A DNA stretch of 64,000 nucleotides from Egibacteraceae bacterium. Its GTDB lineage: Bacteria; Actinomycetota; Nitriliruptoria; Euzebyales; Egibacteraceae. A program made the position numbers and the translations under genes. The notes under the pieces were generated by a model, which had not been told where the DNA came from, searched no databases, and was given only the letters and a program-made list of their open reading frames with translations. The stretch is from the NCBI GenBank assembly GCA_030447925.1, contig JAUJNX010000002.1, forward strand, positions 248,001 through 312,000, written 5' to 3'. How positions within the stretch are numbered: position 1 is the first letter of the stretch; every line of letters starts with the position of its first letter. Positions 8,763 to 17,225 of the stretch are shown piece after piece.

Positions 8763-9473
8763 ATGCAGTACCTGGCGATCCTGCGGTACGCGTCCGACGT
8801 GGAGGAGCTGGTGCCCGGCACACCGGAGTTCGACGCGGACCTGGCCCGCTACGAACGGTTCAACGAGGCGGCCGGCGACGCGGTGCTGGGCGGGGCCGCC
8901 CTCGACCACAGCCGGACCGCGGTGACGGTGCGCCCCGGCGACCCCCCGCTGGTCACCGCCGGCCCGTTCGCGGAGACCACCGAGGTGATCGGCGGGTTCT
9001 ACGCGCTGGAGGCCGCGGACCTCGACGCGGCGGTGGAGCTGGCGCGCCGCATCCCGTCCGCCGAGGACGGGTCGGTGGAGCTGCGCCCGCTCGTGCAGTG
9101 GGAGCAGCGGGTCCCGCCGGCGGGCACGCCGACGTGGCTGACGCTGCTGCTGGAGGTCGAGGACGATGCCGCCGTGCCCGGGACGGCGGCCTGGGACGCA
9201 GGCGCGGAGGCCCACGGGCGCTTCGGGGAGGAGGCGGGCGACGCCGTGGTCGCAGGTGCGGCGCTGCACCCGTCCGCGACCGCGACGACCGTGCGCGTCC
9301 GCGACGGGGAGGTCCTGCTGACCGACGGCGCGGTCGCGGGCGGCACGCCGGCGGTCGGCGGGCTCTACCAGCTGGCCGCGCCGGACCGCGACGCGGCCGT
9401 CGCCCTGGCGACGCGCATCCCCATCGGCCCGCAGGGGGCGGTGGAGATCCGGCCCGTGGTGACCTTTGACTGA
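8763..9473 (+). CDS. Tandem DGPF (YCII-related) domain protein
   Basis: A 236-residue protein with two copies of the DGPF/YCII-like alpha-beta domain (about residues 1-120 and 123-236). The first opens with MQYLAILRY. The copies share AGPFAE/TDGAVA, GGFYALEA/GGLYQLAA and SVELRPLV/AVEIRPVV. GGAGGGAGCACC precedes the ATG. DGPF proteins are the characteristic neighbours of ECF42-type sigma factors, and here the sigma gene begins 8 bases before this gene's stop. The biochemical role of the family is not established. Confidence 0.85.
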   Translation: MQYLAILRYASDVEELVPGTPEFDADLARYERFNEAAGDAVLGGAALDHSRTAVTVRPGDPPLVTAGPFAETTEVIGGFYALEAADLDAAVELARRIPSAEDGSVELRPLVQWEQRVPPAGTPTWLTLLLEVEDDAAVPGTAAWDAGAEAHGRFGEEAGDAVVAGAALHPSATATTVRVRDGEVLLTDGAVAGGTPAVGGLYQLAAPDRDAAVALATRIPIGPQGAVEIRPVVTFD

Positions 9474-10701
9474 GGCGCAGGTCGTCGAGCGCGCGTTCCG
9501 GGCGGAGGCGGGGCGCGCGCTCGCGACGCTCGCACGCCGCCTCGGTGACCTGTCGCTTGCGGAGGACGCGGTGCAGGACGCCTTCGTCCTGGCGCTGGCG
9601 ACCTGGCCGGCGCGCGGGGTGCCGCGCAGCCCCGGCGCGTGGATCACCACGGTCGCGCACCACCGGGCGCTGGACCACCTGCGCCGCGAGGCCCGGCGGC
9701 CGGGACGGGAGGAGGAGGCGGTGCGCGACCTGCCCGGACCGGGACCGCCCCCGTGGTCGCCGGTCGCCGACGACCAGCTGCGCCTGCTGTTCACCTGCTG
9801 CCACCCCGCGCTGGCACCCGAGGCCCGGGTCGCGCTGACCCTGCGCCTGGTCTGCGGCCTGCAGACGCCGCAGATCGCGCGGGCGTTCCTGGTGCCCGTC
9901 CCGACCGTCGCCCAGCGGCTGGTCCGCGCCAAGGCGAAGGTGCGCGCGGCGGGGATCCCGTTCCGGGTCCCACCGGCCGAGCTGCTCCCCGAGCGGGTGC
10001 CGGGCGTCCTGGCCTGCGTCTACCTGGTCTTCACCGAGGGCTACGCCGCGACCGCGGGGGACGACCTGGTCCGCCGCGAGCTCTGCGACGAGGCCGTGCG
10101 GCTCGCGCGCCTCACCGCCGAACTGCTGCCCGGCGAGGCGGAGGCGCACGGCCTGCTCGCGCTGGTCCTGCTGCAGGACAGCCGCCGGGCGGCCCGGGTG
10201 GGGCCCGGCGGCGGGCTCGTGCTCCTGGAGGACCAGGACCGGTCGCGCTGGGACGCGGCCCGCATCGCCGCGGGGCTGGACGCGCTGACCCGCGCGAGCA
10301 CCGGGCCGTACGGGCTCCAGGCCGCGATCGCGGCGGCGCACGCGACCGCGCCGGACTGGGCGTCCACCGACTGGCCGCGCATCGCGGCGCTGTACGGGGC
10401 GCTGGCCCGGGTCGCCCCGTCGCCGGTGGTCGAGCTGAACCGCGCGGTGGCGGTGTCCCAAACGCAGGGGGCGGCGGCGGGGCTCGCCCTCCTGGAGCGC
10501 GTGGCCGGTGACCCTCGCCTGGCCCGCACCCACCTGCTGCCCGCGACCCGGGCCGACCTGCTGCGCCGGCTGGGTCGCCGCCCCGAGGCGGCCGCGGCCT
10601 ACCGCGCCGCCCTCGCCCTGGTCGGGACCGCCCCCGAGCGCGCCTTCCTCCAGCGCCGCCTCGCCACGGTGGCGCACGACGCACGGCTCGCGAGCGGCTA
10701 G
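9466..10701 (+). CDS. ECF sigma factor with C-terminal extension (ECF42-like)
   Basis: A 411-residue extracytoplasmic-function sigma factor. Region 2 is at about residues 10-75 (LSLAEDAVQDAFVLALATW, HHRALDHLRRE) and region 4 at about 105-160 (LRLVCGLQTPQIARAFLVP). A long TPR-like C-terminal domain of about 230 residues follows (RVPGVLACVYLVFTEGYAA, VELNRAVAVSQ). Together with the DGPF partner this is the ECF42 architecture, in which the extension is thought to control activity instead of an anti-sigma factor. The TTG start is inside the DGPF stop region, so the two are coupled. Target promoters are unknown. Confidence 0.88.
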   Translation: MTEAQVVERAFRAEAGRALATLARRLGDLSLAEDAVQDAFVLALATWPARGVPRSPGAWITTVAHHRALDHLRREARRPGREEEAVRDLPGPGPPPWSPVADDQLRLLFTCCHPALAPEARVALTLRLVCGLQTPQIARAFLVPVPTVAQRLVRAKAKVRAAGIPFRVPPAELLPERVPGVLACVYLVFTEGYAATAGDDLVRRELCDEAVRLARLTAELLPGEAEAHGLLALVLLQDSRRAARVGPGGGLVLLEDQDRSRWDAARIAAGLDALTRASTGPYGLQAAIAAAHATAPDWASTDWPRIAALYGALARVAPSPVVELNRAVAVSQTQGAAAGLALLERVAGDPRLARTHLLPATRADLLRRLGRRPEAAAAYRAALALVGTAPERAFLQRRLATVAHDARLASG

Positions 10702-11579
10702 GGCAGGCCGAACTTGGTGCGCACGCGGCGGTAGAAGTGGAACGCCCCGAGGCGGGCCATGAGCACGGGGCGCTCGCCGCGGACGATGCGGATCGACCCG
10801 CCGTCCGGCACGCGGACCGACTCCCGGCCGTCGGTGGTGACGACGCAGGTGTTGTCGCCGCCCACGGGGCGGACCGTCAGGGTCTCGCGCGGGTCGACCA
10901 CGATGGTGCGGTCGAACAGCGAGTGCGGGGCGACGGGTACGACCACGAACGCCTCGACCAGGGGCGACAGGATCGGGCCGCGCGCGCTGAAGGCGTAGGC
11001 CGTCGACCCCGTCGGCGTGGCGCAGATGATGCCGTCGGCGGGGAGGCTGGCGAACAGCTCGCCGCCGACCCCCAGCTCCAGCAGGATGATGCGCTGCGGG
11101 ACGGTGCGCTCGATCGACGCCTCGTTCAGGGCCCAGCGGGTCTCCACGACCGCGCCGGCGGCGTCGAGCACCTGGACGGCCAGCGTCATCCGCTCCTCGA
11201 CCTGGTACCGCCCGCCGGTGATCCGCTCCACCATCGTCGGGACCTGGGGGATCTCGATCTCGGAGAGGAAGCCCAGCCGCCCGACGTTCACCCCCAGCAG
11301 GGGCACGCCGAGGTCGCGGGCGAGGTAGGCGGCGCGCAGGAAGGTCCCGTCGCCGCCGAAGACGATGACCAGGTCCAGGCCGTCGCCGAAGGCCTGCGGC
11401 TCGCGCAGCTCCGCCGCGGGGTGCGACCAGCCCTCGCCGCGGACGCCGACGACCTGGGCGCCGGCGTCGGCGAAGCGGCGCGCGACCTCGGAGGCGGCGC
11501 CGCACGCCTCGCGGCGGCCGCCGTGGACGACCAGTCCCACCGCCTTGGGCGGCGGGCGCTCCCCGTTGCTGCTCACCAC
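10698..11579 (-). CDS. nadK: NAD kinase
   Basis: A 293-residue enzyme that phosphorylates NAD to NADP. GGDGT (in VFGGDGTFLRAAYLA), LNEASIER and the glycine-rich ADGIICATPTGSTAYAF block are the family's substrate-binding motifs. Tandem GTG codons at 11579 and 11576 both could start translation. It ends convergently with the sigma-factor gene, sharing 4 bases, and follows tlyA on the same strand as in other actinobacteria. Confidence 0.95.
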   Translation of the reverse strand: MVSSNGERPPPKAVGLVVHGGRREACGAASEVARRFADAGAQVVGVRGEGWSHPAAELREPQAFGDGLDLVIVFGGDGTFLRAAYLARDLGVPLLGVNVGRLGFLSEIEIPQVPTMVERITGGRYQVEERMTLAVQVLDAAGAVVETRWALNEASIERTVPQRIILLELGVGGELFASLPADGIICATPTGSTAYAFSARGPILSPLVEAFVVVPVAPHSLFDRTIVVDPRETLTVRPVGGDNTCVVTTDGRESVRVPDGGSIRIVRGERPVLMARLGAFHFYRRVRTKFGLP

Positions 11580-11585
11580 GCGATG

Positions 11586-11819
11586 CTAGGGCGCGGCCGC
11601 CCCACCCGCGGGGAGCGCGCGCTCCAGCAGGGCGCGCGCGGAGGCCCGCAGCACGCCGGCGGCCTCGTCGCGCGGGAGCCCGGCGATGTCGGTGAGCCAG
11701 ACGAGCGACTCGATCCCGGTCGCCGAGCGGATGGCGATGGCCAGCCGGCGCAGGTCGAGGTGCGGGTGGGTGTGACGCAGCGGTGCCAGCGCCTCCTCGA
11801 TCCCGACCCCCCCCGCCTG
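11586..11819 (-). pseudogene. Remnant of a TetR-type regulator C-terminal domain
   Basis: An open frame between nadK and tlyA encodes LDLRRLAIAIRSATGIESLV, WLTDIAGLPRDEAAGVLRAS and ARALLERALP, which resembles the ligand-domain end of TetR/AcrR regulators. No ATG, GTG or TTG exists in frame before tlyA's coding region begins, and no helix-turn-helix is present. It begins at an eight-base C/G run (11807-11814). The likeliest reading is a decayed gene; a CTG start or a frameshift cannot be excluded. Confidence 0.45.
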
Positions 11820-11839
11820 AGCGGCCCGGGGTCCGGCCC

Positions 11840-12664
11840 CTAACCGGAGGCGGGCCGCAGCGCCAGGCCGGCGGCCACGGCGGCGTCCAGCGCGGGCCCG
11901 CCGGCGTCGGGCCGGCCCTCGGCGAGGTGGACGAAGAACTCGACGTTGCCGGCCGGCCCGGGCAGCGGCGACGCGCACGCCCCCGCCAGCGCCAGCCCGA
12001 GGTCCCGGGCGGCGCCCACCACCCCGTCGAGGGCGTCGCGCCAGACCGCCGGGTCGCGCACCACCCCGCCCCGGCCGACGCGCTCGGGCCCCGCCTCGAA
12101 CTGCGGCTTGACCAGCAGGACGTGGTCGGCCGCGGGGTCGGCGACAGCGCGCAGCGCGGGGAGGACCAGCCGCAGGGAGATGAACGACAGGTCGGCGACG
12201 ACCAGGTCCGGCGGCGGCGGGGGCAGGTCGCCGGGGGCGAGGTGGCGGACGTTGGTGCGCTCGCGGACGACGACCCGCGCGTCGGTGCGCAGCCGCCAGT
12301 CCAGCTGCCCGTAGCCGACGTCGACCGCCAGCACCCGGGCCGCGCCGCGGCGCAGCAGCACGTCGGTGAACCCGCCCGTCGACGCCCCCGCGTCCAGGCA
12401 GTCGCGCCCGGCGACGGCGACCCCCAGGGTGTCCAGGGCGCCCTCCAGCTTGTGCGCCCCCCGCGACGCCCAGCCCGGGCCGGGGTCCACGACGACCAGC
12501 GCGTCGTCCGGCGCCACCATGGCGGCGGGCTTGCCCGCCGGGGAGCCCGCGACAGTCACGCGGCCCGCGGCGATGAGGCGCTGGGCCTCCGCCCGCGTGG
12601 GCACCAGGCCCCGGCGGACCAGCTCGGCGTCCAGGCGGGCGCGCGCGGGACGGCGCCCGGCCAC
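11840..12664 (-). CDS. tlyA: TlyA-family rRNA 2'-O-methyltransferase
   Basis: A 274-residue protein with an N-terminal S4 RNA-binding domain (about residues 8-60: RLDAELVRRGLVPTRAEAQR) and a Rossmann methyltransferase domain (DAGASTGGFTDVLLRRGA; VDVGYGQLDWRLR; VVADLSFISLR). TlyA methylates cytidines of 16S and 23S rRNA in mycobacteria; which target is used here is not shown. The GTG start follows a small upstream gene by 4 bases. The tlyA-nadK-recN order is the actinobacterial one. Confidence 0.93.
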   Translation of the reverse strand: MAGRRPARARLDAELVRRGLVPTRAEAQRLIAAGRVTVAGSPAGKPAAMVAPDDALVVVDPGPGWASRGAHKLEGALDTLGVAVAGRDCLDAGASTGGFTDVLLRRGAARVLAVDVGYGQLDWRLRTDARVVVRERTNVRHLAPGDLPPPPPDLVVADLSFISLRLVLPALRAVADPAADHVLLVKPQFEAGPERVGRGGVVRDPAVWRDALDGVVGAARDLGLALAGACASPLPGPAGNVEFFVHLAEGRPDAGGPALDAAVAAGLALRPASG

Positions 12665-12668
12665 GTCG

Positions 12669-12833
12669 TCAGGCGGGCGGGCCGGCCGGCGGCGCCGCGG
12701 TCGTGCGGGCCAGGGCGTCCAGCTCCGCCACCAGCGCGTCGTGGACGGCCTCCAGCACCGCCGGGTGCTCGCCGACCGGCGCGTCGTCCAGCGCGGTCAG
12801 CCGGCGCGCGAGGTCGTCGAGGCGGTCGGCCAT
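12669..12833 (-). CDS. Small conserved-type helical protein upstream of tlyA
   Basis: A 54-residue acidic, helical protein (MADRLDDLARRLTALDDAPV, then EHPAVLEAVHDALVAELDAL). Similar short proteins of unknown function often precede tlyA in actinobacteria. The ATG shares one base with the upstream stop (TGATG) and its own stop is 5 bases before the tlyA start. It may be a helical interaction partner, but no function is known. Confidence 0.7.
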   Translation of the reverse strand: MADRLDDLARRLTALDDAPVGEHPAVLEAVHDALVAELDALARTTAAPPAGPPA

Positions 12834-13201
12834 CAGCGCGGCCCCGCGCGGTCCTCGAGGCGGGCCTCCAGCGCGTCGACCCGCGCGGTCAGGGCGGCGA
12901 CCAGCGCCTCGGAGCGGTCCAGGTCGCGCTGGCGGGCGAGGCCCAGGCGCGCCACCGTGCGCTCGGTCTCCGCCGCCACCTGCGCCGCGATCCACCGGCG
13001 GTTGCGGTCGGACCGGGCGAGCAGGTCGTCGACCAGGGACTCGGCCGCGTCGGCGGCCACCTCGCCGCGGCGGACCAGCGCGCGGACCGCGGACTCCGCA
13101 CCCCGGCGTGTCAGGTTCCCCAGCGCCCCGGCGGCGTCCAGGTACCGCTGCCGGTCATCACCGCCGGACGCCCGTTCGTGTGCCGTCACGCCGGGAAGCA
13201 T
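12833..13201 (-). CDS. Phasin-like coiled-coil protein
   Basis: A 122-residue protein, mostly helical: RYLDAAGALGNLTRRGAESA, then AADAAESLVDDLLARSDRNR, and a coiled-coil C-terminus (ALVAALTARVDALEARLED). This pattern resembles actinobacterial proteins annotated as phasin-like or polyhydroxyalkanoate regulators, a weak functional label. No polyhydroxyalkanoate genes are in the window. It is the first gene of a run with the small protein, tlyA and nadK, and diverges from the rhomboid gene across 37 bases. Confidence 0.7.
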   Translation of the reverse strand: MLPGVTAHERASGGDDRQRYLDAAGALGNLTRRGAESAVRALVRRGEVAADAAESLVDDLLARSDRNRRWIAAQVAAETERTVARLGLARQRDLDRSEALVAALTARVDALEARLEDRAGPR

Positions 13202-13238
13202 AGTGCGCACGCCCCCGCCCTCCGTCCCAAGGACGACC

Positions 13239-14015
13239 GTGGTCATCCCCATCTCCGACGACAACCCGACCCGCCGCCGCCCCCTGGTGACGTGGACGCT
13301 GCTCGCGCTCAACATCGCGGTCTTCGTGCTCGTCCAGCCGTGGCAGGCGGACGGCTGCACCCAGCAGGCATTCTTCGTGGACTGGGCGGCGGTGCCGGAG
13401 GAGATCGTGACGGGCGAGCCGCTCGACGCCGGCGAGGTCGCCGCCTCCACCACGCCCGGGTGCGGCATCGCCCCCGACCCCGGCAAGAACGTCTACCTGT
13501 CGGTGCTGACCGCCATGTTCCTGCACGGCGGGTGGGCGCACCTGCTCGGCAACATGCTCTACCTGTGGATCTTCGGCAATAACGTCGAGGACCGGCTCGG
13601 GCGGCTGCGGTTCCTGCTGTTCTACCTGGGCACCGGCGTGGTGGCGACGCTGGTCTTCGTGGCCGTCAACGCCAGCGTGCTGTCCACCCTGGTGGGCGCG
13701 TCGGGCGCGATCGCCGGGGTCCTGGGGGCCTACCTCGTGCTGTTCCCGTCCGCCCGGGTGACCCTGATCATCCCGCCGCTGTTCTTCTTCCCGTTCCGCC
13801 TGCCCGCGCTGCTGGTCCTCGGCTTCTGGTTCGTGCTGCAGCTGTTCAGCGGGCGCGCGGCGGATATGGCCGGCGGCGGGGTGGCCTACCTCGCCCACGT
13901 GGCCGGGTTCGTCGCCGGGGTCGCCGTCGTGCTGCTGATGGGCGGGCGGCCCCAGCGGCGGCGCCCGCCCCCGCCGGTGCGCTACGCCCCGGTGCAGCCC
14001 CCGCCGTGGCGGTAG
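13239..14015 (+). CDS. Rhomboid-family intramembrane serine protease
   Basis: A 258-residue multi-pass membrane protease. The first segment is at about residues 13-27 (VTWTLLALNIAVFVL). A long extracytoplasmic loop with two cysteines follows, then the conserved HGGWAHLLGNMLYLWIFGNN, the serine motif GASGAIAG, and the catalytic His in YLAHVAGFVAG. AAGGA lies 5 bases before the GTG start. The C-terminus is Pro/Arg-rich (RPPPPVRYAPVQPPPW). Substrates are unknown. Confidence 0.92.
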   Translation: MVIPISDDNPTRRRPLVTWTLLALNIAVFVLVQPWQADGCTQQAFFVDWAAVPEEIVTGEPLDAGEVAASTTPGCGIAPDPGKNVYLSVLTAMFLHGGWAHLLGNMLYLWIFGNNVEDRLGRLRFLLFYLGTGVVATLVFVAVNASVLSTLVGASGAIAGVLGAYLVLFPSARVTLIIPPLFFFPFRLPALLVLGFWFVLQLFSGRAADMAGGGVAYLAHVAGFVAGVAVVLLMGGRPQRRRPPPPVRYAPVQPPPWR

Positions 14016-14016
14016 C

Positions 14017-14391
14017 TCAACCGGCGCGCGCGTCCACACGGTCCAGCGCCGCGGTGTAGTCCGCCCGCGGCGCCAGGGCGACTGCCAGCCGGTAGAACTT
14101 CCGGGCCTCCGGCAGCCGGCCCTGGCGCTCGTAGCACCGCCCGACGCCGTAGTGGGCGTAGTCGTCGGTGGGGTCCAGGTCCAGCGCCCGCTGGAAGTGG
14201 CGTTTGGCGTCCGCCGGCCTGCCGGCGGCGAACAGCGCGCGGCCGAGCGCCTCGTGCAGGCTGGCCTGCTCGGGCTCCTGCGCGACGGCCTGCTGCAGCA
14301 GCGCGGCGGCGGCGGCGGGGTCCCCGTCCTCCAGCCGCCGGCGGGCCATGTGGTACAGGTCGTAGACCTGGGTGGGTTCGGGAACGGTCAC
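14017..14391 (-). CDS. Tetratricopeptide repeat protein
   Basis: A 124-residue protein made almost wholly of TPR helices: one unit around residues 10-40, one around 44-75 (LHEALGRALFAAGRPADAKR) and one around 78-110 (AHYGVGRCYERQGRLPEARK). It should act as a protein-protein scaffold in the cytoplasm. GAGGAGG precedes the GTG start. It diverges from the DUF1015 gene and converges with the rhomboid gene, so it forms its own transcript. Confidence 0.85.
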   Translation of the reverse strand: MTVPEPTQVYDLYHMARRRLEDGDPAAAAALLQQAVAQEPEQASLHEALGRALFAAGRPADAKRHFQRALDLDPTDDYAHYGVGRCYERQGRLPEARKFYRLAVALAPRADYTAALDRVDARAG

Positions 14392-14458
14392 GACGACCTC
14401 CTCGCGGTGCGGCGCAGGGGCAACAGTATGGGTCCCGGGCCCGGGAGGAGGGGGGTGG

Positions 14459-15682
14459 ATGGTCGACGCGGCGCCGTTCAGGGCCCTGCGCTACGACCCC
14501 GCCGTCACGGGCGATCCGCTGTCCACCTCGGCGCCCGCGAGGGACGACCTGGACCGCTTCGACTACGCCCGCCACCGTACCGCCGCCCCCTACACGGTGC
14601 TCGAGCTGCTCACGCCCGATGTGGGCGGCGGCTACCAGGCGGCCGGCGCGGCGCTGCGGCGCTGGCGGCGGACCGGCGTGCTCGTCGAGGACCCCGACCC
14701 CGCCTTCTTCGCCTACGAGCACCGCGACCCGGCCCGCCCCGCCCAGCGCGGCCTGCTCGCGGCGGTCCGCGTCGGCGACGGCGACGGCGTCCTCCCCCAC
14801 GAGGACGTGGACGCCGGGCGGGTGGCCGCCCGCGTGGCACGCCTGAGGGCGGTGCCCGCGGACCTCGCGCCCGTCTACACCGTCGCGGTCGCCTTCCCGC
14901 CCGCCCTGCGCGCCCTGATCGCCGCCGTCCTGGGACGCCCCGCCCTGGTCGAGCTGACCGACGAGGGCGGGATCACCCACCGGGTGGTGCCAGCCGCCGA
15001 CCCCGGCGAGGTCGCGGCGCTGCGGGCGAACCTGGCGGGCGTGCGGGCGGTCATCGCCGACGGCCACCACCGCTGGGCCGCGGCGCTGGCCGGCGCCGAG
15101 GGCGCGCCCGCCGACGACCCGCGCGCCCGCACGCTGGCCGTGGTCGTCGACGCCGATCACGGCGGTCCCGAGGTGCTGCCCGTCCATCGCCTGCTGCGCC
15201 GCCTGCCCGAGGGCTGGCGCGAGCGGGTGGCGGCGGACGTGGCCGTGGCGCCGGGGCCCCTCGACGTGGCGGCGCTCTCGGCGGCGGCGGCCGCCGCGGG
15301 TGGCGGCACCGTCGGCCTGCGCCTGCCGGGATCGGCCCACCTCTTGCGCCCGCGCGACGAGGCCGCCCTGCGCGCGCTGCTGCCCGCCGGGTCCCCGGCC
15401 TGGCGGGGGCTGGACACCGCGCTCACCGATCTCGTCCTGCTGCCCCGCTTGGGGGTGGCGCCGGGCGAGGTCGAACCGCGCGCGGACACCGCGGCGGCCG
15501 AGCAGGTCGACGCGGGGCGGGCCGCCGCGCTGGCCGTGCTGGCGCCGCCCGACCTGGCCACCGTGCGGGCGGTCGCGGTGGCCGGCGAGCGCATGCCGCC
15601 CAAGTCCACATCGTTCCGCCCCAAGCCGCGGACGGGGCTGGTCATGCGCAGCCTGGAGCCTCTCCCCCGGCGTATCCTGTAG
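14459..15682 (+). CDS. DUF1015-family protein
   Basis: A 407-residue cytoplasmic protein of the DUF1015 family. Typical features are the opening FRALRYDPA, DDLDRFDYARHRTAAPYTVL, the conserved ADGHHRWAAALA around residue 200, and the end MPPKSTSFRPKPRTGLVMR. Some bacterial relatives are phosphoserine kinases of the SerK type; the assignment does not carry over automatically. GGGAGGAGGGG lies before the chosen ATG. The transporter gene begins 4 bases after its stop. Confidence 0.85.
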   Translation: MVDAAPFRALRYDPAVTGDPLSTSAPARDDLDRFDYARHRTAAPYTVLELLTPDVGGGYQAAGAALRRWRRTGVLVEDPDPAFFAYEHRDPARPAQRGLLAAVRVGDGDGVLPHEDVDAGRVAARVARLRAVPADLAPVYTVAVAFPPALRALIAAVLGRPALVELTDEGGITHRVVPAADPGEVAALRANLAGVRAVIADGHHRWAAALAGAEGAPADDPRARTLAVVVDADHGGPEVLPVHRLLRRLPEGWRERVAADVAVAPGPLDVAALSAAAAAAGGGTVGLRLPGSAHLLRPRDEAALRALLPAGSPAWRGLDTALTDLVLLPRLGVAPGEVEPRADTAAAEQVDAGRAAALAVLAPPDLATVRAVAVAGERMPPKSTSFRPKPRTGLVMRSLEPLPRRIL

Positions 15683-15686
15683 ACCC

Positions 15687-17225
15687 GTGACCTCCCCCGA
15701 GCCCGCCGCCCCGGCGCCCGTCGCACGGCCCCCCGCCGACCCGGCGCCCGCCGCACGGCCCCCCGCCGCCCCGGCGCCCGCCGCACGGCCCCCCGCCGCC
15801 CCGGCGCCCGCCGCACGGCCCCCCGCCGCCCCGGCGCCCGCCGCACGGCCCCCGGGCGCCCCGGGCCCGCCCGGCGCCCCGGCCCCCACCGCGGGTGCGG
15901 CCGGTGCGCCGGCCCCCGCCACAGGCCCCACCCGCGACCGGGCGCCCGCCGCGCAGCGGCCCGCCGATCCGGCGCCCGCCGGGGGGCGGCCCGGAGACCA
16001 GGCCCCCGCCGCACAGCCGCCCGGCGCCCAGCGGCCCGCCGACCCGGCGCCCGAGGTGCGGCTCCGCGAGCCCTGGCTGAGGCCCGGGCGGCTCGTCGCC
16101 CTGGTCGCCGTGGCGCTCGGGGCCTGGGTCGCGGTCGGGGTGATCTCGGCGCTGCGATCGATCCTGGTGCTGCTGCTCGTCTCGCTGTTCCTGTCCTTCG
16201 CCATGGAGCCGGGCGTGCAGTGGCTGGCGCGGCGGGGCTGGAGCCGGGGGCTGGCGACCGGCGCGGTCTTCGTCGGCCTGGTGCTGATCGTCCTCGCCTC
16301 GGTGGCCGCGATCATCCCGCTGATCATCGCCCAGGTGGAGGGCCTCGCCGGGGCCCTCCCCCGCTCCCTGGACGACATCGCGGCGATGTTCCCCGACCTG
16401 CCGTTCATCGGCGACCCGAGCGAGGACGGCGAGGCCCTGGACTCGGTGCTCCAGGGCTCCGGCGACCTGCAGGCGCGCCTGCGCGACCTCGCGCTGGGGG
16501 CGGCGGGCAGCGTCGTCGACCTGGGCGCCACCGCCGCCGGCCTGCTGTTCCAGCTGTCCTCCGTCGCGCTGATCACCTTCTACCTGGTCGCCGACGGGCC
16601 TCGGGCGCGCCGGGTCCTCGCCCGCCCGCTGTCGCCGGAGCGCCAGCGCGAGATGCTGGCCATCTGGGAGCTCGCGGTCGCCAAGACCGGCGGCTACATC
16701 TACAGCCGGGCGCTGCTCGCGATCATCTGCGGGGTCGCCACCACGCTGTTCCTGCTGCTCATCCAGGTCCCCTACCCCGTGCCGCTCGGGCTGTTCGTCG
16801 GCTTCAGCACCGTGTTCATCCCGGTCGTCGGCACCTACATCGGCGGCGCGCTGCCCGTCGTGGTGGCCCTGGCCGACGACCCGCCGAAGGCGATCTGGAC
16901 GGTGCTGTTCCTGGCCGCCTACCAGAACGTCGAGAACTACCTCATCGCCCCGCGCATCCAGTCCCAGACCATGGACGTCCACCCGGCGGTGGCGTTCGTG
17001 TCGGTGCTGGTCGGCGGCACGCTGCTGGGCGCCGTCGGCGCGCTGCTCGCGCTGCCGGCGACGGCGATCATCCAGGCGCTGCTGTCCACCTACGTCCGGC
17101 GCCACCAGCTGATCGCCGAGCTGGCCGAGGTCCCCATCCCCCCGGCCGTGCCCGAGGGCGGCCGACGGACCCGCGGCTCGACAGCGGTCGGGCGCCCGAC
17201 CCGCGAGCGCGAGGCGGGGGCGTGA
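15687..17225 (+). CDS. AI-2E-type (YdiK/PerM) membrane transporter with Pro/Ala-rich N-terminus
   Basis: A 512-residue membrane protein. Residues 1-130 are a disordered Pro/Ala/Arg region containing about five copies of PAPAARPPAA. After this come about eight membrane segments of the AI-2 exporter family (LVALVAVALGAWVAVGVIS; ILVLLLVSLFLSFAMEPGVQ; later GLFVGFSTVFIPVVGTYIGG and YLIAPRIQSQTMDVHP). The substrate is unknown; family members include autoinducer-2 and sodium exporters. No ribosome site precedes the GTG, so it probably depends on coupling with the DUF1015 gene. Confidence 0.88.
   Translation: MTSPEPAAPAPVARPPADPAPAARPPAAPAPAARPPAAPAPAARPPAAPAPAARPPGAPGPPGAPAPTAGAAGAPAPATGPTRDRAPAAQRPADPAPAGGRPGDQAPAAQPPGAQRPADPAPEVRLREPWLRPGRLVALVAVALGAWVAVGVISALRSILVLLLVSLFLSFAMEPGVQWLARRGWSRGLATGAVFVGLVLIVLASVAAIIPLIIAQVEGLAGALPRSLDDIAAMFPDLPFIGDPSEDGEALDSVLQGSGDLQARLRDLALGAAGSVVDLGATAAGLLFQLSSVALITFYLVADGPRARRVLARPLSPERQREMLAIWELAVAKTGGYIYSRALLAIICGVATTLFLLLIQVPYPVPLGLFVGFSTVFIPVVGTYIGGALPVVVALADDPPKAIWTVLFLAAYQNVENYLIAPRIQSQTMDVHPAVAFVSVLVGGTLLGAVGALLALPATAIIQALLSTYVRRHQLIAELAEVPIPPAVPEGGRRTRGSTAVGRPTREREAGA
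15711..15860 (+). repeat. 30-bp in-frame tandem repeat, five copies
   Basis: The unit CCGGCGCCCGCCGCACGGCC plus 10 more bases repeats every 30 bp with few changes and encodes the decapeptide PAPAARPPAA. It lies within the disordered N-terminus of the transporter. Copies near the ends have diverged (PVARPPAD; RPPGAPG). Because the period is a multiple of three, copy-number change would not break the frame. Confidence 0.9.

Noticed and set aside
8632..8823. Extension of recN to 8823
   Set aside because: It would cover the divergent DGPF gene's ribosome site and start, and adds non-family residues.
15711..15860. Regular 30-bp repeats resembling a CRISPR array
   Set aside because: Copies are directly adjacent with no spacers, are in frame inside a gene, and no cas genes are present.
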